33,333 nt of DNA from JBMOGA01 sp049318625 (GTDB lineage Bacteria; Pseudomonadota; Alphaproteobacteria; Rhizobiales; Hyphomicrobiaceae): assembly GCA_049318625.1 (NCBI GenBank), contig JBMOGA010000042.1:1-33333 (forward strand), written 5' to 3'. Under the pieces are notes generated by a model. That model was not told the origin of the DNA. It searched no databases and worked only from the letters and a program-made list of their open reading frames with translations. Position numbers and translations under genes: made by a program. How positions within the stretch are numbered: position 1 is the first letter of the stretch; each line of letters begins with the position of its first letter. Of the stretch, positions 1 through 9,300 are shown in pieces.

Positions 1-2072
1 GTCAGGAGGAGGCGGTTGGGCAGGCCGGTCAGTTGATCGATGTGGGCGGCCCGCCACAAGCCCTCTTCCTGCTCGCGCCGCCAGCTGATGTCCTGAATGG
101 CCGCGAGGCGCAGGGGGTGGTTGTGTTCGTCGAGGAACGACAGCTCGCTGTAGATCGCCGCGATTTCGCCGCCGCCGTTCTTCTGGATCATCACCTCGAC
201 CGCGGCGGCGGGGGCCTGCTCGGCCGGTGCCGGACGATCCGAGGTTTGCGGCAAGCCGTGTGCCACAGCAGAGAGGGGAAGTTGCTTCAACTCGGCCGGC
301 GAAAACCCGGTCATCGACGACAGCGTGCGGCTGGCCATCAGGATGCGGCCGTCGGCGGGATCGGCGAGGCACAGGCCGACGGGGGCGATATCGAACAGCA
401 GGCGGAACCGCTCCTGGCTCTTCTGCAGCGAGCGGATGGCGGTGGCGATCGCGGTGATGTCGTCGTTCAGGATGATGATGCCGCCGATCTCGCCGGAGGC
501 GTCGTGCCAGGGGCGGACCTCGCGGCGGACGACCATCTCGCGGCCGGACGGTGCGCTGATCCGAGCCTCGGGGATGCGCTCGACGGCGCCCGCGAGGCAG
601 CGGCGGTGGATCTCCTTGAAGTTCTCGGGGAGGTTCGGGAAGACGTCGTAATGGCTGCGGCCGATCAGGGTTTGGCCGGCCAGCCCGTAGTCGGCGATCC
701 AACGCTGCGTGCAGGTGATGTAGCGCATCTCGCGGTCGAACATCGCGATCGCGACCGGCGCGGCGTCGATCAGGGCTTCGAGTTTTGCTGTCGACTGGGC
801 CAAGGCCTCGGTGGCCTGACGGCGGCGCGTCACGTCCCGGCCGACGCCGCGATAGCCGATGAACGTGCCGTCGGCGGCGAGGATCGGCTCACCGCTGACG
901 GAGAGCCAGTGATCGTCCGCATCTGGTGTCTCGCGCGACAGACGGAACTCGAACGAGCGGAAGCTCTTGTACCCTGCCAAGATCTCGTCGCCCTCGGCGG
1001 CCGCCGGGGTGGTCTGGTCGATCAGATCCTGGAGTCGCTGCCCGATGAGCCGCTCCGGCAGCAGGCCGCGCCGGCCGATGCCGTCGGATACCTCGCAGAA
1101 CCGATGCTCGCGGTCGGTCCGCCAGTACCAGTCGGCCGAAAGGTCGCTGAGGCTGCGGAAGCGGGCGGCGGTCTCCGACAGGCGCGCATTGGCCTCCTCC
1201 AGCTCCTTGCGACGATCCGCCAAAAGAACATTGGTTTCGGCCAGCTCGCGAAACGCCTTGGTCGCTGCGCTTGCGATCGGTTGAAACAGCCGCGCCCAGA
1301 ACACGAGCAGGCCGAGGTAAACGAGCGCCAGCGCGATGTCGGCAGCGTTGTGCCAGTGCTGTCCCTTGATCTCGGTGTTGCGGCGGATCGCTTCCACCAA
1401 TGCATCGATACGCTCGGGAAGAGCCGTTGTGCCAACTCGGGCGATCTCGCCGAGCCGGGCCGCCAGGGCGTCATCCTGAGCGGTCAGGGTCGAGACGACC
1501 AAGGCCGCCGACGTGAAGCGTCGCATGACCGCGTCGAGCGAGTCGGGGCCGGACTGCATCAGCACGGCGGAACGGGAGGAGACCCGACCATCGCTGACGA
1601 GCCAGCCCGTCTCGGCGGATGTGCAGCCAACCGGCTGTTCCGCTATGGCTCGCAATCTGGCCTCGCTGCCGGCGAGCAGGGCGATATGCGCGGCCATCAT
1701 CCGTTTGGTGCACGCCGCCAACTCGTCACGGACCGAAGAATCGGTCGGTCCATGGGCGATCTGTTCGGCCAGCGTCGTGACACGGGCGACGAGGATGCGC
1801 TGGCGGCTGGCGACCGAGATTTCGACAGCGAGCAGTGACGGATCCGCATGCATGAAGCGACCGGCCATCCAGACGCCGGTGGTGGCCAGGCCGAGCAGAC
1901 CGAGACCAGTGACGGCCGCCGTGGCCAAGCGGCTGACAATACGCGGGTCGCGCTCCGTACTGGTGGTGGCGTGCCGCTTCCAAAGTCGCGCTGCGACCTG
2001 CCGTGCCGGGTCCATCATCTCACCGATGGATACGGCCAAGCGGCCGAACGCCCCGGACAGAGCGGCCTGCAT
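1..2072 (-). CDS. Membrane sensor with three PAS domains and a GGDEF (diguanylate cyclase) start; 3' end cut by window
   Basis: Minus-strand reading frame open from an ATG at 2072 to the window edge, about 690 residues, no internal stop. It carries a hydrophobic segment at about residues 48-70, an extracytoplasmic region with two Cys (AACTKR, VGCTSA), a second hydrophobic segment at about 243-262, a short coiled linker, then three PAS-like units starting near 305, 432 and 554. The last visible residues, DQLTGLPNR near 679, are the typical beginning of a GGDEF domain. Such proteins normally turn an envelope or redox/ligand signal into c-di-GMP synthesis; the GGDEF motif itself, and any EAL domain, lie outside the window, so enzyme activity cannot be judged. 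The N-terminal sensory domain is not one I recognise. No clear Shine-Dalgarno precedes the ATG; a small upstream ORF stops two bases before it, which could allow coupled translation. Confidence 0.85.
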   Translation of the reverse strand, partial: MQAALSGAFGRLAVSIGEMMDPARQVAARLWKRHATTSTERDPRIVSRLATAAVTGLGLLGLATTGVWMAGRFMHADPSLLAVEISVASRQRILVARVTTLAEQIAHGPTDSSVRDELAACTKRMMAAHIALLAGSEARLRAIAEQPVGCTSAETGWLVSDGRVSSRSAVLMQSGPDSLDAVMRRFTSAALVVSTLTAQDDALAARLGEIARVGTTALPERIDALVEAIRRNTEIKGQHWHNAADIALALVYLGLLVFWARLFQPIASAATKAFRELAETNVLLADRRKELEEANARLSETAARFRSLSDLSADWYWRTDREHRFCEVSDGIGRRGLLPERLIGQRLQDLIDQTTPAAAEGDEILAGYKSFRSFEFRLSRETPDADDHWLSVSGEPILAADGTFIGYRGVGRDVTRRRQATEALAQSTAKLEALIDAAPVAIAMFDREMRYITCTQRWIADYGLAGQTLIGRSHYDVFPNLPENFKEIHRRCLAGAVERIPEARISAPSGREMVVRREVRPWHDASGEIGGIIILNDDITAIATAIRSLQKSQERFRLLFDIAPVGLCLADPADGRILMASRTLSSMTGFSPAELKQLPLSAVAHGLPQTSDRPAPAEQAPAAAVEVMIQKNGGGEIAAIYSELSFLDEHNHPLRLAAIQDISWRREQEEGLWRAAHIDQLTGLPNRLLL

Positions 2073-2074
2073 GA

Positions 2075-2173
2075 CTATGCCACGCTGCTGAAGTCGGTCG
2101 TCGCAACGCGTCCCAGCGTACCGAGAATGATTTGTCCGGCCAAGGATTTCATTTCTGTTCCAACCGGAGTCAT
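2075..2173 (-). CDS. Possible 32-residue upstream ORF (leader peptide) ahead of the GGDEF sensor
   Basis: An ATG at 2173 opens a 32-codon frame ending in TAG at 2077-2075, two bases before the ATG of the sensor gene. The peptide begins MTPVGTEMKSLAGQ and ends TTDFSSVA. A second ATG at 2152 has a weak GGA-rich site (GGAACAG) in front and would give 25 residues. An upstream in-frame TGA bounds it. The close stop-start spacing and the poor ribosome site of the sensor gene are what suggest a coupled leader. A chance ORF of this size is quite possible. Confidence 0.3.
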   Translation of the reverse strand: MTPVGTEMKSLAGQIILGTLGRVATTDFSSVA

Positions 2174-2211
2174 GGGGTCACGCGGGCGTTCGCTCGATCA
2201 ACCAGTCGGAC

Positions 2212-2230
2212 TTTACGTGGTTCACGTTAA
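2212..2230. promoter_or_regulatory. Imperfect palindrome, candidate operator upstream of the GGDEF sensor
   Basis: TTTACGTG (2212-2219), three bases GTT, CACGTTAA (2223-2230): the inner ACGTG/CACGT arms pair perfectly and the outer bases partly. It lies about 140 bp upstream of the sensor start. The size and AT-rich flanks fit a dimeric regulator site, but no regulator is indicated. Confidence 0.25.
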
Positions 2231-2315
2231 GACTTTACTGATCGGTTGCGTGACGGGAATGTTCCGATGACAAATCTATTGGGCAAGACGCTGAAATCGT
2301 TCGATGTGTCCCGAC

Positions 2316-2341
2316 AACACATGCCGGTCGCGGCATGTGTT
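2316..2341. repeat. Perfect 11-bp inverted repeat with GTCG loop
   Basis: AACACATGCCG (2316-2326), loop GTCG (2327-2330), CGGCATGTGTT (2331-2341), then TTC on the plus strand. On the plus strand it resembles a Rho-independent terminator with a short T run (TTTTC from 2340); on the minus strand no T run follows. No plus-strand gene is recognisable upstream, so it could end a small RNA, act as a second stop for trxA transcripts, or be a protein site. Confidence 0.6.
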
Positions 2342-2370
2342 TTCGGGTCACGCGCCGGTAATTGGGCCGT

Positions 2371-2400
2371 GAAAAGAAAAACCCCGGCACGAGGCCGGGG
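2371..2400 (-). terminator. Rho-independent terminator of trxA (end of the divL-trxA run)
   Basis: On the minus strand CCCCGGC - CTCGT - GCCGGGG (plus 2382-2400) forms a 7-bp GC stem followed by TTTTTCTTTT. It starts 24 bases after the trxA stop codon. This is the clearest intrinsic terminator in the window. Confidence 0.88.
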
Positions 2401-2424
2401 TCGATGGCGTCCGATCCGTTCGCC

Positions 2425-2751
2425 TCAAGCGGTGATCGATTGATTGATCCAGTCCTCGAGCCGCTTCTTCTGCACGAGGGCACCGACGTGGTGCGCGTGC
2501 ACCTCGCCGCCCTTGAAGATCATGAGGGTGGGCATGGCGCTGATCTTGTAGCGCTGGGTGATGGCGGGGTTCTGGTCGACGTCGATCTTGACGACCTTGA
2601 CCTTGCCTTCGAGTTCGGTCGCGACCTGCGCCAGGGCCGGTGCCATGGCCTTGCAAGGGCCGCACCACTCCGCGAAGAAATCGACCACCACGGGCTCCTT
2701 CGACTTCAGCACCTCGGCTTCAAAGGTGGCGTCGGTGACGTTGTTGGCCAT
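2425..2751 (-). CDS. trxA: Thioredoxin 1
   Basis: 108 residues, the normal length for a stand-alone thioredoxin. The redox-active WCGPC lies at residues 29-33 (Cys30, Cys33), the buried Asp is in VVVDFFAEW and the cis-proline in SAMPTL (Pro74). It is a cytoplasmic disulfide reductase recharged by thioredoxin reductase, serving for example ribonucleotide reductase and peroxiredoxins. There is no signal peptide. An AAGGAG site sits about 7 bases before the ATG. It follows addA by 79 bp on the same strand and ends at a strong terminator, so it is probably the last gene of the operon although it may also have its own promoter in the 79-bp gap. Confidence 0.97.
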   Translation of the reverse strand: MANNVTDATFEAEVLKSKEPVVVDFFAEWCGPCKAMAPALAQVATELEGKVKVVKIDVDQNPAITQRYKISAMPTLMIFKGGEVHAHHVGALVQKKRLEDWINQSITA

Positions 2752-2830
2752 GGCCGGTCTCCTTGTTGGTGCTCCACCGGGTGGTGGCGGATATCAATGG
2801 CGCGAAACCTAGGAACGCAACCCCCCAGCG

Positions 2831-5800
2831 TCAAGGCGAGGTCGCCAACTCCCACAGGCGGAGCTGGACTTGATCCATCATTGCGCCCGGGAGTTCCATG
2901 AGACGTGGTCCATAGGTCCAAAGAATGGCCGCCCGGATCGTCGTTCCCGGGAACAACTCCGCGACCGCGAGGCGATAGGCGGCCAGCTGCAGCTGGTAGG
3001 CGAGCGGCACCCCGCTCACTTCGGCCGGCGGGGGGCGGTTCGTCTTGTAGTCGAGAATCAGAATGTCCGGACCGATCCGGGCCATCCGGTCGATTTGGCC
3101 GTTGATCCGCAGGGGCGGATGGCGGCCGGCCGGATCCCGCAATTCGGCAACCAGCGGCACCTCGGCACGGCTGCCGGGCGCAAAGACCGGTACGAAGGCC
3201 GCGTCGCGCAGGACGGCCAGCGATTCGGTGACGATCGAGCGCTGCGTGCCGGCGGCCAGGCCGCCAGCCCGGTGGGCGACGAATCCGCTGGCCGCTTCGT
3301 CCCAGGCTGTCTGCGGGAGGCTGGGCAGATGCTCCAGCAACGCATGGGTGATGGTGCCGCGCAGGAAGCGGTTGTCGGCGGCGAGGGCTGCCGGCGAGGG
3401 TCCGGCCGGCTCGGTCACCGGTGCGGCCCCCGCTCCCTTGCCGGCCGGCTTCGTGGCGACCGGCTCGCCATCCTCGTCGATGTCGAGGGGGGCCAGGCGG
3501 GACGGAGCCACGGGAATGGCGGCGCGCGGTACGGGCGGCACGACCGTTTTCGCCCAGGCGGGGCGGCAGACCGGCTCAATCGCCTCGGCCGCTTGCCGGC
3601 CGGGGTCCTTGGGCGGGACGGTCTGCGCCGCCACGAGCCTGCGGACCGGTGCACCGTCCTCACCGGTTTCGCTGGTGGCAACGCCGTCCAGAGCGGCGGC
3701 GATGGTGTCGTACCAGCACTCGGGGCGGCGGGCGCGGGCGGTCTCCCAGCCGGCGACATAGAGGCGGTCGCGGGCCCGGGTCATCGCCACGTACAGCAAC
3801 CTGTTGCTTTCCTCGGTCTCGGCGGTGCTGCGGCGTGCGCGGGCATTGGTGACGGTGGCCAAGCGTCCGGCGCCGGAAACCGGCCACAGCCGCGGTTCCG
3901 CGAGGCCTTGCGGCCGCGGGATGTCGAGCGTGACCAGGCCACGGTCACGATGGGCGGTCGTGCCGCAGGTATCGGGCAGGAAGACGATCGGCGCTTCGAG
4001 CCCCTTCGCGCCGTGGACGGTCAAAACACGGACCTCGTCGCCGCCATGCTCGAGGTCGCGCTTGATCTCGTGACGGGTACGCCCGACAGCGTCGAGGAAG
4101 CCGGCCAGCGAGGCCGGATTGGCGTCGTCGTAGCCGAGCGCAAGGCTCAGGAACTCGTCGATCGCCTCGGCGGCCTCGATGCCGAGCCGGCCGAGCAGCT
4201 TGGCGCGCATGCGGTCATTGTCGAGGATGCGCGTGAACAGCTCGTAGGGCGGGAGAAAATCAGCAATCTGACGCCACTTCTTGAGTGTGTCGGCTGCCAG
4301 GGTGAAGCGGGCGTCGGTCGCAGCGGCGGCCAGCACCGCATTGTAGAGCGTGCCCTTGCGCTGCGGCGCGATCGCGAGGAGGGCGTTGTCATCGAGGTCG
4401 AACAGCGGCGACTTGAGCACGGCAGCCAGGGATAGATCGTCCTCCGGCAGGGCCAGCACGTGCCCGAGGGCGAGCAGATCCTTGACCGCGATCTGCTCGC
4501 TGAGCAGCATCCGGTCGGCACCGGCCACCGGAATGTTCTTCGCCTTCAGGGCGGCGACCATGAGCGGGCCGAACGGGCGGCGGCGGCGCACCAGGATCAT
4601 GATGTCACCCGGGCGGATCGGGCGGCCCGTGGAGGCCAGGACGGTACCGTCCTTCAGCCAGCGGTGGATCGTCGCGGCGATACGATCGGCGAGGCGCTTC
4701 ACGGCTGAGGACGCCGCGCGCTCGTGGAGCGGGTCGAAGGCCGGCGCGGAGTCCGGCGGCTCGTGCGGTTCGGGCTTCCAGATCTCGACCAGCCCACCGT
4801 GGCCCGCGCGGTTGGCGTAATGACGGATGGAGCCGCGAGTGGAGAGGCCCGGCGTCCGGCTCGGGTCGGCGAAGACGCGATCGACCGCCTCGAGCACGGG
4901 GGCGACGGTGCGGAACGAGAGTTCCAGTGAGAGGGGACGCCAGGATTCGCCGGCGGCTTTGGTCGCGGTCGCGAAGAAGTCGCCCATCTCGGCGAACTGC
5001 CGGGGATCGGCGCCCTGAAAGCTGTAGATCGACTGCTTCTCGTCGCCGACCGCGAAAATGGTGCGGCGATCCTCGCGGGCGCCGCTTCCGGAGAAGAACT
5101 CGCGCGCCAGGGCCTCGACAATCCGCCATTGCTCGGGACTGGTGTCCTGTGCCTCGTCGACCAGGATGTGATCGATGCCGCCGTCGAGCTTGTAGAGAAC
5201 CCAGGCCGTCACCTCGCTGTCGGAGAGGAGACTGACGGTGCGGGCGATGAGATCGTCGTAGTCGAGCATGCCGCGCGCGATCTTGGCATCGGTGTGGCGC
5301 CGGAGGACGGCGTCGGCAATGCGCAAGAGCGCCAGCGTCACCTCGAGCGCGACGGTCGCATCGCGGCGTTCGAGCAGCCCGGCGAACCGGTCGCGGGCGT
5401 CGACGAGCCGGGTGTAGAGGGCGGGTTCGGCCTCCCGTACGGCCTTGGTGACGAAGCGGAGGTCGCTGCGCGGCTCGCGCTTCTGGGTCAGCAGCGCGTC
5501 CTGAAGCGCCGCCAGACGTTCGCTTCCGGACGTCTTGGTTGCCCGGCGAAGGCCGTCGGCGATCTCCAGATCCGAAGTCTTGCCGTCGATCAGCACGCTG
5601 ACGGCCCGTTGCATGGTCGCGTCGTCGAGCACGGCGAGGGCGGCCGCTTCGAGTGCGGCGCGGGTATCGCGCGGGCCGAGGCCGAGCGCATCGCGATAAA
5701 TGCGTGCCAGAGCATCGAGACCGGCTTTCCGGTCGTCGCCAAGCTGCGTGATCGACCGCACCCATTCGCGGCTGGCGAGGGTCGCGCCGATCAACTCGTC

Positions 5801-6385
5801 GAACTGATCGCCTTGGGCGTAGACCACGACGGTGCGCAGTGCGTCCGCGAGTTCAGAAGCGCCGCCACGGGTCGCCTCGAACAGCGTGTCGTCGATGGCC
5901 TCGCGGAGAATGCGGCTGCCGGTTTCCTCGTCGAGGATGCCGAAACCCGGCGGCACGACCGCTTCGAGGGGAAAGCGCTGCAGCAGGCGCTGGCAGAACG
6001 CGTGGATGGTCTCGACCTTGAGGCCGCCGGGCGTTTCGATGGCGCGGGCGAACAGGCGGCGCGCATTCGCCGTCTCCTCGGCGGTCGGCTTGCGCCCGAG
6101 TAGTTTCGCCAGATGTTCGGCCAGAAGATCATCTTCGCAGGTGGCCCATACGGCCAGATCGGCAAAGACCCGCTGCTCCATCTCGGTGGCGGCAGCCTTA
6201 GTGTAGGTGAGGCAAAGAATGCGCTCGGGCGGCGTGCCGGCGATCAGTAGCCGCAGGACGCGCGACTTCAGCACGTGGGTCTTGCCGGCGCCGGCATTGG
6301 CGGAGACCCAGGCCGAAGCGGCCGGATCGGCGGCGGCCGACTGATTGCGTTCCGTGTCGGCGAGGGCTTTGGCGAGCGCGCTCAT
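2831..6385 (-). CDS. addA: ATP-dependent helicase-nuclease subunit AddA
   Basis: 1184 residues when started at the ATG at 6385, which overlaps the addB stop as ATGA and has GGAGAGG in front; an upstream start at 6412 would add nine Arg-rich residues and is less likely. UvrD/Rep superfamily 1 motifs are in order: Walker A NAGAGKTH (30-37), motif Ia LTYTKAAATEM (about 59-69), motif II ILVDEAQDTS, motif III VGDEKQSIYSFQGADP, motif V LTVHGAKGLEA and motif VI LLYVAMTRARDRLY. The C-terminal RecB-type nuclease signature LILDYKTNR is present (DYK at 1112-1114). With AddB it resects double-strand breaks and loads RecA, the alphaproteobacterial counterpart of RecBCD. Length and motifs look complete. 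Confidence 0.96.
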   Translation of the reverse strand: MSALAKALADTERNQSAAADPAASAWVSANAGAGKTHVLKSRVLRLLIAGTPPERILCLTYTKAAATEMEQRVFADLAVWATCEDDLLAEHLAKLLGRKPTAEETANARRLFARAIETPGGLKVETIHAFCQRLLQRFPLEAVVPPGFGILDEETGSRILREAIDDTLFEATRGGASELADALRTVVVYAQGDQFDELIGATLASREWVRSITQLGDDRKAGLDALARIYRDALGLGPRDTRAALEAAALAVLDDATMQRAVSVLIDGKTSDLEIADGLRRATKTSGSERLAALQDALLTQKREPRSDLRFVTKAVREAEPALYTRLVDARDRFAGLLERRDATVALEVTLALLRIADAVLRRHTDAKIARGMLDYDDLIARTVSLLSDSEVTAWVLYKLDGGIDHILVDEAQDTSPEQWRIVEALAREFFSGSGAREDRRTIFAVGDEKQSIYSFQGADPRQFAEMGDFFATATKAAGESWRPLSLELSFRTVAPVLEAVDRVFADPSRTPGLSTRGSIRHYANRAGHGGLVEIWKPEPHEPPDSAPAFDPLHERAASSAVKRLADRIAATIHRWLKDGTVLASTGRPIRPGDIMILVRRRRPFGPLMVAALKAKNIPVAGADRMLLSEQIAVKDLLALGHVLALPEDDLSLAAVLKSPLFDLDDNALLAIAPQRKGTLYNAVLAAAATDARFTLAADTLKKWRQIADFLPPYELFTRILDNDRMRAKLLGRLGIEAAEAIDEFLSLALGYDDANPASLAGFLDAVGRTRHEIKRDLEHGGDEVRVLTVHGAKGLEAPIVFLPDTCGTTAHRDRGLVTLDIPRPQGLAEPRLWPVSGAGRLATVTNARARRSTAETEESNRLLYVAMTRARDRLYVAGWETARARRPECWYDTIAAALDGVATSETGEDGAPVRRLVAAQTVPPKDPGRQAAEAIEPVCRPAWAKTVVPPVPRAAIPVAPSRLAPLDIDEDGEPVATKPAGKGAGAAPVTEPAGPSPAALAADNRFLRGTITHALLEHLPSLPQTAWDEAASGFVAHRAGGLAAGTQRSIVTESLAVLRDAAFVPVFAPGSRAEVPLVAELRDPAGRHPPLRINGQIDRMARIGPDILILDYKTNRPPPAEVSGVPLAYQLQLAAYRLAVAELFPGTTIRAAILWTYGPRLMELPGAMMDQVQLRLWELATSP

Positions 6386-9300
6386 TCGGCCTCTCCGTTG
6401 TCGGCGGACCATTCGTCGACTCGCGCGAGGTGGGCGTAGTCGTCGTATTCGTAGTTGAAGCGGGCGCGGCGCACGGCCCGGTAGGGCGTCGTCTCGTTGT
6501 CGAAGTCGGCGACCATACCGGCGAGGTCATCGCGGGCTTTTTTGGCGATCCTTGCGACCTCGTCGGCGCCGACGACGACATCGGTGACCTCGCCCGGGGG
6601 CTCGCCGCCTCCGGCCCGCACGAAGCGCAGCATCGAAACGGGACCCGGCGGCAGCGTGCCGATGCCCTGCTCGATCACGATGGCGGCCTCGAGCGACAGC
6701 TGCGGCGCGTGCCCATCCTTGACCTTGCCCTTGTCGGGTGTCGGGCCGGATTTGTAGTCGGTCACGACATAGCCGCGCGCCGTGGCGTCGATGCGATCGG
6801 CGCGCGCGGTCAGGGTGAACGGGCCGGCCGGCGCCGGGATGATGATCTGGCCGCGCGTTTCGGCGGCGATCGCCGTGACGCCGGCGCGGCGTCCCGGCTC
6901 CGTGGCGGCGAACCAGTCGGCGAACCGCTCGAAGCGCGGCAGCCAAAACGCGACGACGCGCTGATCGTCGGTGTAGTCGCTGAGGATGGTGTGCAGGTGG
7001 GCCATCAGCTCGCCGGCGATATCGGCGGGCAGTTGCGCCGTCGGGTAGGCCTCGGTGAAGCGTCCGAGGGCCTCGTGCAGCACCTGGCCACGCAGCGCGC
7101 CGTCCGGCGGCGTGCCGAGGGCGGGAAGAGCCTCGAGCCCGAGAATGCGGCTCGCGAACAGGGCATACGGGTTGGCTATCCAGGTCTCGACCGCGCTGAC
7201 GCTCAAGGTGCGGGGGCGGAGCGTCAATGCCGGGCGCGGCTCGGGCGGCGCATAGGGCTTGCGTTCCGGCACGCGATCGCGGTCGCGGACCCAGGCGAGC
7301 CACGGCTCTTCCGGCGTCAGGGCCGCGGCTGCGCCACCGCCGGCGAGCAGCGCCTTGAGGCGCAAAAGCCAACGGGATTCGACCGTCGGCGACCCGTCGA
7401 CCTTGAGGGATCGCGTCATCACTACCGACTTGGCACCGAGCAAGGCCCAGACGTCGTGGGCGGCGTAGCCGATGCGCTCTTCCGGGCTCGGAAGGCCGAG
7501 GGCGTCGCGCATGGGCCGGTTGAGCCACGGGCCGGGATCGGCGGCTTCCGGCCAGGTGCCGTCGTTCAGTGCGCCGAGCACGACGACGTCGGGCTGCTGG
7601 AGCCGCGACTCGAAGGGGCCCCAGATGGCGAGATGGGGATGCACCGGGCCACGCTGGCGGACGTTCTCCATGCCGAACAGCGTGCGGAAGACATCGGGAT
7701 AATCGCGGGCCGGCATATCGGGCACGCCGAGCGAGGGATCGGCGAGGCGCGCGAACAGCAGCGAGGCCGTTTCGCCGGCCTCCCCCTGCCACAGCTCGTG
7801 GGTGCCGCTGCTCGCGATCTCGTCGGCGGGTACGGCGGACAGACCTTCGGCAACGGCAACATGGGTTGCGGCGAGTTCGCGCAGAGAGATGGCGCCGTCC
7901 CGCTCGAACAGAGCGGTCAACGGTGCGAAGGCGACGCGCAGGTCGGCGACGAGGCTGCGGGCGCGCTGCCAGTCCTCCGCCCAGAGCCGGCGCGTGGCAC
8001 GCTTGCGCCGATCCTTGTCGGCTTCGGCCCGGTCGAGGGCGCGGGCCAGCCCGTCCATGCCGCGGCCGAGATACAGGTCTCGCAGGGCTGCCACCTCGAG
8101 GGAACGTGCGGCAAAACCGATCTCGCGCGCCGAGCGGCCGAGCCTCGTCAACGGATGTCCGAGCAGGGCGACCACGGCGGCGGGCTCGAAGGCACGACGG
8201 ACGGCGTCGAGCACCAGTTCGAGGAACGTGCCCGCCGGGGTCTTGGCCAGCGGCTTGCCGGCCGAGTCGTCGATCGCCAGGCCGTAGGCCTCGAGGCGGA
8301 TGGCGACGCGCCGGGCGAGGCGGCGGTCGGGAGATACCAGCGCCGCGGTGGCGCCGGGCGTTTCCAGCGCCTTGCGCAGAACCAGCGCGACGACCTCGGC
8401 CTCCTCGGCGGTGGTGGCGGCCTCGACCAGCGACACACCGGCCATCGCGCGCTCGAGTTCGGACTTGTCGACGGTCGCCAGGTAGGGCCGCCAACGCTCG
8501 GTCGTCGATGCCGGCCGCAAGGCTTCCGAGATCAGCCGCGCGCGGCTCTCCGCCGCCGGAGTTATGGAGCCGAGCGGCATCACATCGGCGCGCGTCCTGC
8601 CGAGCCGTCGCAACAGCTTTGCGAAACCGAACTGCGGATGTTCGGGGTGGCAGGTCTTGTCGGCCGCGCGCGGCAGCAGCTTGTCCCAGCTTTCGGCGTC
8701 GAGATGCTGATCGAGCGCCGGCAGCACGATGGCGCCGCGGGGAAGGGCGGCCACGGCGGCCATAACATCGGCGGTCGCAGGGATGGAGCCGGTGACACCG
8801 GCGACGATCACTGGACCTTCGGGCGGCCGGGCCGAGAGACGGCGCGCCTCTGCCCGAAGAATGCGATTGCGGCGATCGGCCGGAGACAGAAGATTGCTCT
8901 CGGCCAGGTGCGCGGGCCACCATTCGGTGACGATGCGGAGGAAGTCGAGCGTCTCCTGCCAGTGGCGCGACAGATGATCCGGCACCAAGTTGACGAGGCC
9001 ATCGAGCCGCGAGTCCTCGGTCTCGACCATGTCGATCAGGCGCGCCAACTCGCCGGCCAGCGTGATCGCCTCGGCGGTAGAGCGCGCGCCGGCGACGACG
9101 GCCGCTCCATCCTCTGCTTGACGGCCCGCGCGCACCGCATTCGACCACTGCATGACGAGGCGGGCCAGCACCAACTGGCGATCGAGCGCGTCGATGGCGG
9201 GCGGGATGTCGAGACGGTCGAGCCCCGGAATGCCGGCCAATCCCGCCAGAAGGCCGGCGTCGTCATTGCCTTCGGCAATGGGGACGATGCGCGGCAACAG

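Larger units (their letters stand above)
2073..2424. other. 352-bp intergenic region between trxA and the GGDEF sensor
   Basis: This gap holds, from right to left on the minus strand, the trxA terminator (2371-2400), a perfect 11-bp hairpin (2316-2341), an imperfect palindrome around ACGTG-GTT-CACGT (2212-2230) and the possible leader ORF (2075-2173). It is lower in GC than the flanking genes between about 2205 and 2320. I could not identify a convincing sigma-70 promoter for the sensor; TTGGCC with 17 bases to TACGCT, inside the leader ORF, is only a 3+3 match. Confidence 0.6.

Noticed and set aside
33..1838. 601-residue plus-strand open frame over the GGDEF sensor
   Set aside because: It is the codon-aligned antisense of the real gene; it has no domain and reads as Arg/Ala/Gly-rich shadow translation, common at high GC.
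2246..2443. 65-residue plus-strand ORF in the trxA-sensor gap
   Set aside because: It runs through two hairpins and into the trxA 3' end; codon composition is not coding-like.
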